Shown piece by piece: positions 9,308-18,269 of a DNA stretch of 64,000 nucleotides. Within the stretch, counting starts at the first letter, position 1. The number at the start of each line of letters is the position of its first letter. The position numbers and the translations under genes were made by a program. The notes under the pieces were generated by a model. That model saw only the letters and a program-made list of their open reading frames with translations. It made no database searches and was not told the origin of the DNA. Source of the DNA: Sporosarcina obsidiansis (lineage in GTDB: Bacteria > Bacillota > Bacilli > Bacillales_A > Planococcaceae); NCBI RefSeq assembly GCF_009651005.1, contig NZ_WHVW01000005.1, forward strand, positions 124,001 through 188,000. The letters are read 5' to 3'.

Positions 9308-9335
9308 TTCTTGTTCCTCCTTTTAGGAAAAAATA

Positions 9336-9410
9336 TGTAACCGGTTACCTAATTACAAGCAAGGTTATGCAATTCACAAGGATTGTTTATTTGCTTGCGT
9401 AATCGATTCC
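9336..9410. promoter_or_regulatory. LacI-type operator upstream of the nucleoside hydrolase, with a second degenerate copy
   Basis: GTAACCGGTTAC (9337-9348) is a perfect 12-bp palindrome just upstream of the nucleoside hydrolase ribosome site. GTAATCGATTCC (9399-9410) is a degenerate copy. Both resemble the core of the palindrome at 8337-8378. Palindromes with a central CG are typical of LacI-family regulators; no such regulator gene is in the window. Confidence 0.55.
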
Positions 9411-9920
9411 AATAATAGACTACTTTAAAATAAAAAACAAGACAACATTTGTTATGCAAAAAAATAATTATTAGAAAGAACTCATACGTGTAATTTGTGT
9501 ACATAAGTCGCTTTTTATACAAGCATGTCTCTCTCAGTAGTAAAAGACAGAGATAGTCCAGAATGTCAGTACTTGCTTTCAGTGACAGCCTGATTCTATG
9601 AGATATGACAGAACAGTAGAGGAACTCACATTCTTCATGCTGGCCCAACTCAAACCGATCTAGCTACATTGATAGGCTATATACGTCCTTCCTTCATGCT
9701 CGTCCATCACCATGCTGTTAAGTTCAGGTCGTTGTTGAACGCAAAATGAGTATGGCACTTAGATGATAATAATTGGAACGGAAAAATCTCATTCACTCGC
9801 TCGTGTCCTGGTCTCTATTACACGTCTTATATATTACAAAGCGTTAATTCTCCTTAAATAAATTTTATTGACAAAAAGAGCAGACTCCCATATATTAATC
9901 CTATATAACCAGTATGATTT
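9411..9920. other. Intergenic stretch without recognised content
   Basis: About 500 AT-rich bases between the nucleoside hydrolase promoter and the symporter gene. Open frames on the minus strand here lack ribosome sites and plausible composition. No RNA gene or repeat was recognised. Confidence 0.4.
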
Positions 9921-9936
9921 ATAGGAGTTGTTAGAC

Positions 9937-11190
9937 TTGAAGCTATCCACAAGAATTACAGTTGGTTTAATCCTTGGAATTATTTTTGGATTCATCTTGA
10001 ATGTATTTTCCCCCCAAACTGTACCGCAACTTAATGAATATGTATTATCGCCAGTTGGTAAAGTCTTCTTGAATCTAATCCAGTTCGTGGTAGTACCTAT
10101 CGTATTCACGTCATTAGTTGTTGGTTTTTCTAGTATTGGCAACTCAGAAAAAGTTGGACGATTGACAGGAAAACTACTATTTTTATATGTCACCACTAGC
10201 ATCCTTGCACTCGTAATCGGTTATGTCACTGCCTATGTTCTAAAGCCAGGCAAAATGGTTGGTAATCTAGGAGACGTGGCATCCACAGAGGCGAAGGAAG
10301 GACAAGGAATTATTGATTGGCTTATTTCGATTGTCCCTACCAACCCATTTGAAGCGTTTGCTACCGGCAATTTGCTACAAATTATTTTCACCGCTGTCCT
10401 AATTGTCATAGGTATTCGAATGGCCGGAAGCCATGCAAAACCTTTCCTGTCCTTTATCGAAAGCGTTCATTCAATCGTCGAGAAAATTACTCTACTCGTT
10501 CTAAAATTGTCACCGATTGGGGTTTTCGCCTTAATCAGCTCGGTTATCGCTACCCAAGGCCTTGACATTGTACAGAAATTATTCGTCTATATTATCGGTT
10601 TACTCGTGGCATTAGCCTTGATGATGATTGCTTACTTCATTATCTTAAGCCTATTACACATTTCCCCTAAACATTTTTGGAAAAGCTTCCAGCCTACATT
10701 CGGTATAGCTTTTGGTACAGCTAGCTCAAATGCTGCATTACCAGTCGCTATCGAAAATGCAAAAAAAGCTTTTAAAATGCAGGAAGACATCGCAGGTTTT
10801 GCAATCCCTTTAGGAACTGCACTGAAACGTGATGGTGCTTGTATTTTACAAACATTCAACGCATTGTTTGTAGCTCAATTATTTGATGTTCATTTAAGTG
10901 GAACGCAAATTGTAGCGCTTATTATTAGTGCACTGGTCGTTTCATTTAGTACAGCAGGCGTGCCAGGCGCAGGTATTATCATGATGTCAACAGTTCTTAC
11001 TGCAGCTGGTCTGCCACTTGCTGGCATTGCACTTGTAGCAGGTGTGGATCGTCTGACGGATGGTTTCAGAACATTGTTAAACGTGTTCGGGAACACAGCG
11101 AATGCAGTTATCTTAAATAAGTGGGAAGAGAAAAAGAAGGTCGACATAGAAGTCTCTAACACGAAGCCAGCTTACACGCTAAATAAATGA
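9937..11190 (+). CDS. Dicarboxylate/amino acid:cation symporter (DAACS family)
   Basis: A 417-residue GltP/DctA-type secondary transporter with eight membrane segments and two re-entrant loops. The family's serine-rich loop appears as GTASSNAALPVAI, and the C-terminal substrate region as NVFGNTANAVI after DRLTDGFRT. It takes up glutamate, aspartate or C4-dicarboxylates with Na+ or H+; the exact substrate cannot be read. The TTG at 9937 lies nine bases after GGAG; the TTG at 9928 is too close to it. The gene is monocistronic with its own strong terminator. Confidence 0.92.
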   Translation: MKLSTRITVGLILGIIFGFILNVFSPQTVPQLNEYVLSPVGKVFLNLIQFVVVPIVFTSLVVGFSSIGNSEKVGRLTGKLLFLYVTTSILALVIGYVTAYVLKPGKMVGNLGDVASTEAKEGQGIIDWLISIVPTNPFEAFATGNLLQIIFTAVLIVIGIRMAGSHAKPFLSFIESVHSIVEKITLLVLKLSPIGVFALISSVIATQGLDIVQKLFVYIIGLLVALALMMIAYFIILSLLHISPKHFWKSFQPTFGIAFGTASSNAALPVAIENAKKAFKMQEDIAGFAIPLGTALKRDGACILQTFNALFVAQLFDVHLSGTQIVALIISALVVSFSTAGVPGAGIIMMSTVLTAAGLPLAGIALVAGVDRLTDGFRTLLNVFGNTANAVILNKWEEKKKVDIEVSNTKPAYTLNK

Positions 11191-11212
11191 AGTCTTCAAC
11201 TTTTACAAGTTA

Positions 11213-11260
11213 TTAAAAAACCAGCGTGATTACACAGATTTGTGTAATCACGCTGGTTTT
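11213..11260. terminator. Bidirectional intrinsic terminator
   Basis: CCAGCGTGATTACACA (11221-11236) pairs perfectly with TGTGTAATCACGCTGG (11241-11256) across a four-base loop, flanked by A6 and T4. The same stem core (CCAGCGTGAT) recurs unpaired near 12791. Confidence 0.92.
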
Positions 11261-11413
11261 CTTATAAATGGGCTTGCTATAAATATTTGCTAACGTATAC
11301 CAATACCATAGTAGAGGAATGAAAGTTATGGTTTACGGCACTCACTTGTTTTAGAAGTTGAATGCCTATCCGATGAAGTGAATCAGAGCATGTTTAAACT
11401 CTCAGAGCAAAAT

Positions 11414-11980
11414 TTATATCCTAAGTGAGCCACGGAAACCCCTTGTAGCATAATAAGACTCTGCTCCATTGTGGTAGACAAAGACCGTATCGTAGCGACG
11501 ATCGCAAAAGAGTGCCCCGCCAAGCTCTCTAATACTAGCAGGCGTTTGCACCCAACTTGAAGTTTTCATATCGAAGCTCCCCCTTTCCTGCAATTGACGA
11601 TATTGTTCTTCAGTTAAAAGTTCTATACCCATATCAGCCGCCATATCAAGCGCGTTATTTTCTGGTTTGTGTTTTTTCCTGGACTCTAACGCTTCACGGT
11701 CGTAACAAATACTTCTGCGGCCTTTAGGACTTTCCGCTGAACAATCATAAAAAATATATTCATCCTTCTTTTCATCATAACCTACAACATCTGGTTCACC
11801 GCCAGTTACTTCCATTTCATTGAGCGACCACAGTTTTTCAGTAGTATCTTCCAACTTTTCTTGGATGTTAGTCCAGTCAAGGCCTAGATGACGGTTCATG
11901 TTTTTCTCAAAACGAGCTTTCAAAGTTCCAAATAGTTCTTCACGTTGTTCTAATGACAACTCTTTATTTTTCTGTGCCAT
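11414..11980 (-). CDS. DUF4256 domain-containing protein
   Basis: A 188-residue soluble protein spanning the whole DUF4256 family: an N-terminal LSLEQREELFGTLKARFEKN helix, EVTGGEPDVVGYD, CSAESPKGRRSICYDREA, and a C-terminal FCDRRYDTVFVYHNGAESY. The family is common in Bacilli and has no established function. The arrangement of charged residues suggests an enzyme or ligand-binding fold but no catalytic residues are assigned. AGGGAGAA precedes the ATG. Confidence 0.9.
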   Translation of the reverse strand: MAQKNKELSLEQREELFGTLKARFEKNMNRHLGLDWTNIQEKLEDTTEKLWSLNEMEVTGGEPDVVGYDEKKDEYIFYDCSAESPKGRRSICYDREALESRKKHKPENNALDMAADMGIELLTEEQYRQLQERGSFDMKTSSWVQTPASIRELGGALFCDRRYDTVFVYHNGAESYYATRGFRGSLRI

Positions 11981-12132
11981 AGTAAATTCTCCCTTATTGT
12001 TTTCACTACTACTAATTTAAGAACTAAACTGCTAATAGTTACTGCATCATCAGTATGTGTTGAGAAAGATGATATGAAACAAAATTGGATGTTGTAACTT
12101 TTATGTCTGGTTTTCTCACTAATACCTTTTGA

Positions 12133-12708
12133 CTAATTCCGCAGATTTACGGGCTTTTTTAGAGGATTCTTATCCATTAGATAGGAGATGTACGTAGCGT
12201 CTGTTGCTAAAAGCGGATGAGAAAAATTCAGTAAAGTAGCTAGGTTCTTCGCATCATCGAGCGCTCTATGTGCATGCTTCACGTCAATACGATGTGATCT
12301 CAATAATTGCTGTAGCTTGCCATTTTCAAAACCATATTCTTTCCACTTGATTTGTCTAACAGAACAATACCAATCCATCTCCAAAGTCTCAGGTAATAAT
12401 TTACTAACAAACCCTCTATCGAAAGTAGCATTATGTGCAATTATTCCGTCTGCTTTTTGAAGAATGGAGAGGATTTTATCTAAATCGAGAACTTTCCCAC
12501 GTACCATATTGTCATGAATCCCCGTGATATTCGTAATCGTTGAAGGAATAGAAAAGAACGGTTCCTGGAATTCACAATACTCCTCTGCAATCCTACTAAT
12601 ACGGTTGTTTTCATATTCTCCTAACATGATCCCTAATTCGATCACTTCACTAGTTGCCGAACTCATTCCTGTTGTCTCTACATCTATAAAAGCTATATGT
12701 TTACTCAT
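12133..12708 (-). CDS. 3'-5' exonuclease, DnaQ/PolC-epsilon-like (DEDDh)
   Basis: A 191-residue stand-alone exonuclease domain. Exo I is FIDVETTG (8-15), Exo II is IIAHNATFDRGF, and Exo III is HRALDDAKNLA, giving the D-E-D-D residues with the His of the DEDDh subgroup. Such proteins trim single-stranded DNA or RNA 3' ends. AAAGGAG is seven bases before the ATG. It has no polymerase or helicase partner nearby. Confidence 0.92.
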   Translation of the reverse strand: MSKHIAFIDVETTGMSSATSEVIELGIMLGEYENNRISRIAEEYCEFQEPFFSIPSTITNITGIHDNMVRGKVLDLDKILSILQKADGIIAHNATFDRGFVSKLLPETLEMDWYCSVRQIKWKEYGFENGKLQQLLRSHRIDVKHAHRALDDAKNLATLLNFSHPLLATDATYISYLMDKNPLKKPVNLRN

Positions 12709-12850
12709 AGGAAAACTCCTTTACGTTCATATTTTCTAATTATCCATGTACGTTAAGCAAACCCACAACATTACTCTATTTTCTATTATACCAGCGTGAT
12801 CACAAACCGGAACACTATCACGCTTGTATAGACATGGGTACATTCAGTTA

Positions 12851-12900
12851 GAACCTATACAAAAAACTATTATGTTTGTTGAAGCATTCACGACTATTTT
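12851..12900. repeat. Dispersed intergenic repeat, degenerate copy
   Basis: GAACCTATACAAAAAACTAT, then TATGTTTGTTGAAGCATTCACG, here interrupted for brevity, aligns with the other copies along its whole length. It sits in the pdxK leader, between the exonuclease promoter and the pdxK ribosome site. Confidence 0.5.
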
Positions 12901-13015
12901 AAGAAATGTGAATGTCAGAACCTTCATGATGTTTTTTCACAGGCACCTTTCCCTACTAAAAAATATTGTATGGTATGATGAAATAAATTCACTACATACA
13001 TATACGGAGGAAGTT

Positions 13016-13864
13016 ATGAAAAAAGTCGCTGTTATACAAGACCTGTCATCATTCGGTAAATGCTCTTTGACAGCTGCCATCCCTGTGCTTTCAGTAATGG
13101 GTGTCCAAGCATGCCCATTGCCGACAGCCATCTTATCTGCACAAACGGAATACCCTAGTTTCTTCTGCGAGGATTTAACAGCTAATATGCCGCTTTTCAT
13201 AGAAGAGTGGGACAGGATGCAGGAGAGCTTTGATGGAATCCATACCGGTTTCATTACCAGAAAAGAGCAAATCAACCATATCTTTCGGTTTTTAGATACA
13301 TTCTATCAAGAAGACACCCTTTTGCTTGTTGACCCTGTGATGGGGGATATAGGAAATGCGTATACAAACTTTGATGATGACTTACTAACACAGATGAAGG
13401 AACTGGTCAGACAGGCAGATATCATTACACCAAATGTAACAGAGTGTTGCTTACTGACAGGATTATCGTACGATTCGCTTTACCGCTATACAAATGAAAA
13501 AGACTTTTTACAAGCGATACAAGAGGCAGGCCAACAACTGAGGCAAGAAACTGGTGCACATGTTATTATTACCGGAATCGATCCACCATCCGAACAAAAA
13601 GATACGCAGATGATCGGAAATATGTATATAGACGATGTACAATCTATCTATAGTTGTTCACCTTTCAATGGTAAAAGTTACTCTGGCACTGGCGATTTAT
13701 TTGCATCTGTACTAATGGGTAGTCTCATGCGTGGGGAAGACATTTCACAGGCAATCCGGCTTGCGGAAACGTTTTTAACAGCAGCTATTCAGGATGCATA
13801 CGTGGAAAAAACCCCTACTGCGGCAGGGGTTAATTTTGAAAAGTATCTTAGGTTATTATTGTGA
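13016..13864 (+). CDS. pdxK: Pyridoxal/pyridoxamine kinase (PdxK-like, ribokinase superfamily)
   Basis: A 282-residue kinase that phosphorylates B6 vitamers. KKVAVIQDLSSFGKCSL at the N terminus, LPTAILSAQTEYPSF, VDPVMGD and the C-terminal YSGTGDLFASVL (anion-hole GTGD with catalytic Asp) are the family signatures. The ATG at 13016 follows GGAGG at 13006-13010; the frame is open further upstream but those residues run into a copy of the dispersed intergenic repeat and are not coding. Confidence 0.92.
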   Translation: MKKVAVIQDLSSFGKCSLTAAIPVLSVMGVQACPLPTAILSAQTEYPSFFCEDLTANMPLFIEEWDRMQESFDGIHTGFITRKEQINHIFRFLDTFYQEDTLLLVDPVMGDIGNAYTNFDDDLLTQMKELVRQADIITPNVTECCLLTGLSYDSLYRYTNEKDFLQAIQEAGQQLRQETGAHVIITGIDPPSEQKDTQMIGNMYIDDVQSIYSCSPFNGKSYSGTGDLFASVLMGSLMRGEDISQAIRLAETFLTAAIQDAYVEKTPTAAGVNFEKYLRLLL

Positions 13865-13877
13865 TGTTTTTTGTATG

Positions 13878-13968
13878 TAGTACCTGCACCAGAACCGTGT
13901 TGTTCAACTAGACATTTACGAAATTTCAACAAACATGGATGGTTAAACATTCATGTTTGTTTATCATG
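13878..13968. repeat. Dispersed intergenic repeat, long copy
   Basis: AGTACCTGCACCAGAACCG begins the copy and TTAAACATTCATGTTTGTTT ends it, with about 45 bases between. It follows the pdxK stop codon directly, in the gap before the convergent STAS gene. Further AAACAAACAT-type pieces continue to about 14045. Confidence 0.55.
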
Positions 13969-14058
13969 CCAAGAAGATAGTTAGGATATAAATAAACATA
14001 AATTGATATACATGTTTTATATGCAATGCTAATAAACAAACATCAATCGAATTGCCCC

Positions 14059-14544
14059 TTACTTCTTTTCAACAATCTCCATCCCTGTTTGTTTCATTAT
14101 ATATTGAAGACCCATACGGAAAGTTGTAAACGCTTGGATCTTATTAAAGTCAGAAACATTCGACAGGATTAAATGCTGCGCAAAGACCGGTGAAAACCCT
14201 ACAAAGAGCGTTTCAGTGCCCATCAGCTTCAACACGCTGACTAACTCATGAATTTTTTCACTTAAAGGCTCATATCCCATCTTTTCCTCAACTTCTAGTG
14301 TACCGATCTCGGTAAAATCAATGATCACTGTATGAACTGCATTGGAAGCGATTCTTTGAACGATCTTATCTTGGATATGCATAAAGCGCTCAACTGAAAG
14401 GGCTCCGGTAAGAGGGACTAAAATCGTTTCCGGCAAGATAGAAGGGATAATCGGAGCAGACAAGTCCTCAATCAGTTTTTCGTATACTTTTATCTTTTCT
14501 CTCAGTTCTTTAATTTCTTCAGCAGAATCTTTTGCTTCAATCAT
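14059..14544 (-). CDS. STAS-domain protein, RsbR-type co-antagonist
   Basis: Residues 1-30 form a coiled coil; the STAS domain starts at PIIPSILPETILVPLTGAL, the usual linker and first strand of RsbR paralogues. HTVIIDFTEI holds the strand where RsbR/RsbS proteins have the phosphorylatable Thr region (typically D-x-T-G). Here it reads IDFTEIGTLEVE, which departs from that consensus. At 161 residues it lacks the N-terminal globin-like sensor half, so it may act as a short stressosome or STAS adaptor. It is monocistronic. Confidence 0.8.
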   Translation of the reverse strand: MIEAKDSAEEIKELREKIKVYEKLIEDLSAPIIPSILPETILVPLTGALSVERFMHIQDKIVQRIASNAVHTVIIDFTEIGTLEVEEKMGYEPLSEKIHELVSVLKLMGTETLFVGFSPVFAQHLILSNVSDFNKIQAFTTFRMGLQYIMKQTGMEIVEKK

Positions 14545-14726
14545 AATAGTGTCTCACCTTCTCCCGTTAAAACAGCGTATTGGTTTTTTCTTTTTATGGG
14601 TTAAGTATAACATAGGTTCCTCTATTTGGACGATGCGAAGTTTTGAGATGTGCTTGTAGAGGAAGCTTTAAATTGAGGTACAAGAACTGAATGACTCCCT
14701 TTGAGAGAAGGAGTCAGAATATCGAT

Positions 14727-14778
14727 AAAATACCAGGTCCCGAAACAATGCTGCATTGTTTTAGGATCTGGTATCTTT
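14727..14778. terminator. Bidirectional terminator between dus and the STAS gene
   Basis: ATACCAG-TCC-AAACAATG pairs with CATTGTTT-GGA-CTGGTAT, with A4 on one side and T4 on the other. The ATACCAGGTCC side resembles the GTACC(A/T)G blocks of the dispersed repeats described below. A shorter GACTCC/GGAGTC hairpin lies at 14693-14715. Confidence 0.8.
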
Positions 14779-14782
14779 TGCA

Positions 14783-15742
14783 TTATAAATCGAGTTCTTT
14801 CAGCAAGGCACGTACTTCGTCAGTGGAATTTGTATCCATCAATTGATTTCTCAATTCAGCCGCTCCCCGAAATCCTTTGACATAGATCTTGAAAAAACGA
14901 CGAAGCGGTTTGAAAAGACGGGGTTCCAATTCTGTTGAGTATTTATCATGGAGATCCAGATGCAGCCGTAAAAGATCAAGCAACTCTTCACTGCTATGCT
15001 CTCTTTTTTCCTTTTCAAAGGCAAAAGGGTTGGTGAAGACTCCCCGTGCAATCATCACTCCATCCACACCGTATTTTTCGACGAGCTCCATACCCGTCTG
15101 ACGGTCGGGAATATCCCCGTTAATTGTCAACAGTGTATCTGGCGCTATTTCATCACGAAGTTTCTTGATCTCCGGGATTAAGTCCCAATGCGCAGGGTAG
15201 TTGCTCATTTCCTTACGAGTGCGCAAATGAATCGACAGGTTGGCAATATCCTGTTTCAACACATGCGTTAACCAGTCACGCCACTCATCCACATCCGTGT
15301 AGCCTAGACGCGTCTTTACACTGACAGGCAATCCACCTGCTTTTGCGGCTTGAATGATTGCTGCGGCTGTTTCAGGATGACGAATCAAACCACTTCCCTT
15401 TCCTTTTGAAGCCACGTTGGGAACAGGGCAGCCCATATTGACATCTAACCCCTTAAAGCCCATTTCCGCCATCCCAATACTCATTTCCCGAAAATGCTCG
15501 GGCTTGTCTCCCCAAATATGAGCGACAATCGGCTGTTCGTCTTCTGTAAACGCCAAACGCCCGCGCACACTAAAAATTCCCTCCGGATGACAAAAACTTT
15601 CCGTATTCGTAAATTCCGTGAAAAATACATCAGGACGTGCAGCTTCAGCAACTACATGACGGAACACGACATCTGTTACATCCTCCATCGGTGCCAATAT
15701 AAAAAACGGACGCGGTAAATCACGCCAAAAGTTTTCTTTCAT
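14783..15742 (-). CDS. tRNA-dihydrouridine synthase family protein
   Basis: A 319-residue FMN-dependent Dus enzyme that reduces uridines in tRNA. Conserved blocks: [11 protein letters not shown] at the N terminus, [18 protein letters not shown] with the catalytic Cys, VKTRLGY, INGDIPD and the phosphate-binding [15 protein letters not shown]. The ATG at 15742 is chosen; TTG codons at 15748 and 15754 are closer to a GAAGGG ribosome site and cannot be excluded. It appears to be monocistronic. Confidence 0.92.
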   Translation of the reverse strand: MKENFWRDLPRPFFILAPMEDVTDVVFRHVVAEAARPDVFFTEFTNTESFCHPEGIFSVRGRLAFTEDEQPIVAHIWGDKPEHFREMSIGMAEMGFKGLDVNMGCPVPNVASKGKGSGLIRHPETAAAIIQAAKAGGLPVSVKTRLGYTDVDEWRDWLTHVLKQDIANLSIHLRTRKEMSNYPAHWDLIPEIKKLRDEIAPDTLLTINGDIPDRQTGMELVEKYGVDGVMIARGVFTNPFAFEKEKREHSSEELLDLLRLHLDLHDKYSTELEPRLFKPLRRFFKIYVKGFRGAAELRNQLMDTNSTDEVRALLKELDL

Positions 15743-15792
15743 ATTCAAATTCAAATCCCTTCATTAATTAAATTACGCTATATACAGACAAA

Positions 15793-15826
15793 ACCACCCC
15801 CGCGCCTAAAGAAGCAAAAGGGTGGT
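15793..15826 (-). terminator. Weak hairpin upstream of dus
   Basis: ACCACCC and GGGTGGT pair over a 20-base loop, and on the minus strand the second arm is followed by TTTTG. It may be a leftover terminator for a lost minus-strand gene in the 15.9-16.5 kb gap. A T-box was considered but the specifier and antiterminator elements are absent. Confidence 0.4.
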
Positions 15827-16154
15827 CCTCGGACGAAATTAGATTGAACAACCACTACCATAACGGTAAAGGCTGCAAAAAAGAAGCGTTCTAGTTCTTC
15901 TATCTTTTTTGTTTATTCTAAAGCAAATTTCATTATGGTTCAAGAAAATGTTACTTCTATATTGTGTTGTTTTTCACTTTCTTGTTATCTGTGTGCAATA
16001 CTAGTGTGTTTTACAGATGTCAGTTGCATCAAAAAGGGATTTTACACCAAGTTTCCCCAACATATGATGATCTCTTTAACCGATGACTCAATAATCCTGT
16101 TTAAATTAGTTGATCTGGAATCTTAATCAAGCCTCCAATTCAATTAAAGTCTTT

Positions 16155-16290
16155 TCATCGCCTATTCACAAATTTCATGTCAAACTCCCTGTGTAACTGA
16201 TCTTCTGCCTATCCTTTCATAAACGGATGGTCAATATGAGAGGGATCACTCATGACATGTAAGAAATTCTCGAACCCTCCTCCCCCCTTC
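16155..16290 (-). pseudogene. C-terminal remnant of a small protein
   Basis: On the minus strand the frame reads ENFLHVMSDPSHIDHPFMKG, then a TAG at 16209-16211, then AEDQLHREFDMKF and a TGA at 16155-16157. The even composition on both sides of the stop suggests a real former gene with a nonsense mutation, most of whose N terminus is gone. The family was not recognised. The surrounding 15830-16580 stretch holds no other plausible gene. Confidence 0.4.
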
Positions 16291-16588
16291 TAAACAGAGT
16301 GCTTATGGAAGAGGACCATCCGCCACGAATTTCTCAATGACAATGTCGTGCTCTCAATTATTGCAAAATTTATACACATACTTCATTTAATGATGAGGAG
16401 TTATGAAATCCTAGTATCTGACAATAACTACTACCACTATTTCATAGAATACAGTTTTACTATTTTGCTAATAGGTGATGAAAATGGACCTTTTTAAAAA
16501 ATTATGTTTTGGTTTTATAAAATAGTTTGATCATTTTCAGCTAATAATTGTTTCGCCATCGCTCCTTATAGTTGCAGCGCATTTGTGA

Positions 16589-17122
16589 TTATTTTTTTAC
16601 TATGTAATGTAATTCAACAAATTGATTAAAAGTTCTAGTACCTACTAAAGAAAGATCTAGCTGATAGTCGCCTATTTTAAATAAAGGAATTCCCTCTCCG
16701 ATGATCGTTGGTGCAACTGTCAAAATCAGTTCATCGACTAACTTTTCTTTTAAAAATGTATGTAGTATGTCTCCACCACCAACTATCCAGATATTTTTCC
16801 CTTCTTCTTTTTTTAAGTTATCAGTAAAGTTCACAATGTCTTCATTTACAAATGTAACTTCGTTTGTATCATCTATTACTGACCTGGAAAAAACGTAACA
16901 ATATTTATTTTGATAGGGAAATTGACCTTTTTCTTGTTTCATTACCCAATCATACGTCCTTTTTCCCATTAATACAGTATCTACCGTTTCTAAGAATTCA
17001 GAATACCCATTATCCCCTTCACCCTCAACTTTAAATAACCAATCAAGAGAGTCTTCTTTTGTAGCGATATATCCATCTAAGCTTTGAGCAATGAACAAAA
17101 CTATCTTCCGTTGATTTTTCAT
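16589..17122 (-). CDS. Dihydrofolate reductase-like protein (RibD C-terminal domain)
   Basis: A 177-residue RibD_C/DHFR-fold protein of the B. subtilis YwjB/YyaP kind. IAQSLDGYIA, VLMGKRTYDWV, IWIVGGGDILHTFL and APTIIGEGIPLF are the NADPH-binding and fold-defining blocks in order. The physiological substrate of these stand-alone proteins is unknown; they are not the main folate reductase. GAGGAGG precedes the ATG. Confidence 0.9.
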   Translation of the reverse strand: MKNQRKIVLFIAQSLDGYIATKEDSLDWLFKVEGEGDNGYSEFLETVDTVLMGKRTYDWVMKQEKGQFPYQNKYCYVFSRSVIDDTNEVTFVNEDIVNFTDNLKKEEGKNIWIVGGGDILHTFLKEKLVDELILTVAPTIIGEGIPLFKIGDYQLDLSLVGTRTFNQFVELHYIVKK

Positions 17123-17421
17123 AATAGGCCTCCTCGTTTATCATCCGCACCAAGAATATACGTTCGCAAATATAGTAGCAAATTTACTACTCTTAATCAA
17201 TTCTTCTGTACGTTATTTTTAATGTAATAAAAAGTACCAGGACACCTATCGAATTATGAATCGTCTCTGCGCCAGGTACCTGACCACTAACGTCGCCTAG
17301 AAAACATGTACAAACATATATGTTTATTTAATCTATATCTATCTTTGTAACAACATTTAAAAATGGAACAGAGTTATATAGCTAACTGAAGTGTACCTCT
17401 TCTTTTTATAATGCACACACT

Positions 17422-17982
17422 TTATTCTTTCGATAATTCCTCTTCCGTCACCCATTTATGGTTCGTGACCTCTTCTCCACCAGTAGTGGGGATATAGTTA
17501 ATCATGTAGACCGTTGTCTTCTGGGCAGATTCGATATCCGCATTTGCCCCTTCCATGCCCTTCATATGATCAGCAAGAGACGTGACATCGGTGCCTTTTT
17601 CTAAAGGCGGAGCCTCTGGATCTTTAAGTTCTTCGTGGATTACCCATTTATGGTCTGTCACTTTTTCACCGCTATCTGTCGGCGTGTAATTGATCGAGTA
17701 AGCTGTTGTGTCATATGCACCAACAATGGTAGCTTTAGCGCCATCCATTCCTTCCATATGATCGGTATGAATGATCGCTTCGCTGCCAACTGGATAGGTC
17801 GGATTTTTAGCAGCTTTTAGACCTTCAGGCACACTGCCAACACTCGAATGATCCATACCTTTCATGCTGTCTGAAGGCGTTTCTAGACTCGTTTCTGGTT
17901 TCTTTTCTGTAGTGTCTGCCTCTCCGCATCCTGCCAGAACAAGAGTAAGGGTAGCACTTAGCGTCAGTAATTGTTTTTTCAT
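17422..17982 (-). CDS. ydhK: YdhK-family lipoprotein (two DUF1541 repeats)
   Basis: The N terminus is a lipoprotein signal with lipobox LVLAGC (Cys19). After a Met/His-containing linker (KGMDHSS) come two copies of the DUF1541 domain, each with an AxHMxGM(D/E)GA core and a TNHKWV / TDHKWV ending. YdhK proteins are surface-anchored and often sit beside copper or redox genes. A metal role is suggested by the His-Met pattern but not shown. AAAGGAG lies upstream of the ATG; the gene is alone. Confidence 0.93.
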   Translation of the reverse strand: MKKQLLTLSATLTLVLAGCGEADTTEKKPETSLETPSDSMKGMDHSSVGSVPEGLKAAKNPTYPVGSEAIIHTDHMEGMDGAKATIVGAYDTTAYSINYTPTDSGEKVTDHKWVIHEELKDPEAPPLEKGTDVTSLADHMKGMEGANADIESAQKTTVYMINYIPTTGGEEVTNHKWVTEEELSKE

Positions 17983-18070
17983 ACCTATACATCTCCTTTC
18001 GTTACCTATCTTCCCCTTTTATTAAAAGGTATAACGAAAAAGAGCAAACTCCTTAAAAAATCCTTATTTG

Positions 18071-18117
18071 ATAGGTATCTGCACACCAAACAATAGGATA
18101 GGTTTACACGTTCATAC
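18071..18117. repeat. Dispersed intergenic repeat, copy
   Basis: ATAGGTATCTGCACACCAAAC followed by GGTTTACACGTTCATAC matches the consensus of scattered repeats here (GGTACCTGTGCA, then AAAC, then a GTTTAAACATTCATG-like tail). It lies upstream of ydhK. Confidence 0.5.
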
Positions 18118-18269
18118 AGAGAAACTTACACTAAAAAATTTTGCATTCCAGTCAATAAAAAAAGACCTCTACGAATTCACCGAATGAATGAGAAGTCTTG
18201 TTAACATATCTTTCTGTACAGAAAGATATGTTAAATGAGTGTTTGAAGTTTTTTATTACACAGCGCCTA

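Noticed and set aside
9349-9648. 99-codon minus-strand frame upstream of the nucleoside hydrolase
   Set aside because: Overlaps the operator, has no ribosome site and a composition typical of random AT-rich DNA.
15775-15905. T-box riboswitch suspected from GGGTGG near 15820
   Set aside because: The full T-box antiterminator sequence, the specifier loop and a matching amino-acid gene downstream are all missing; only a simple hairpin remains.
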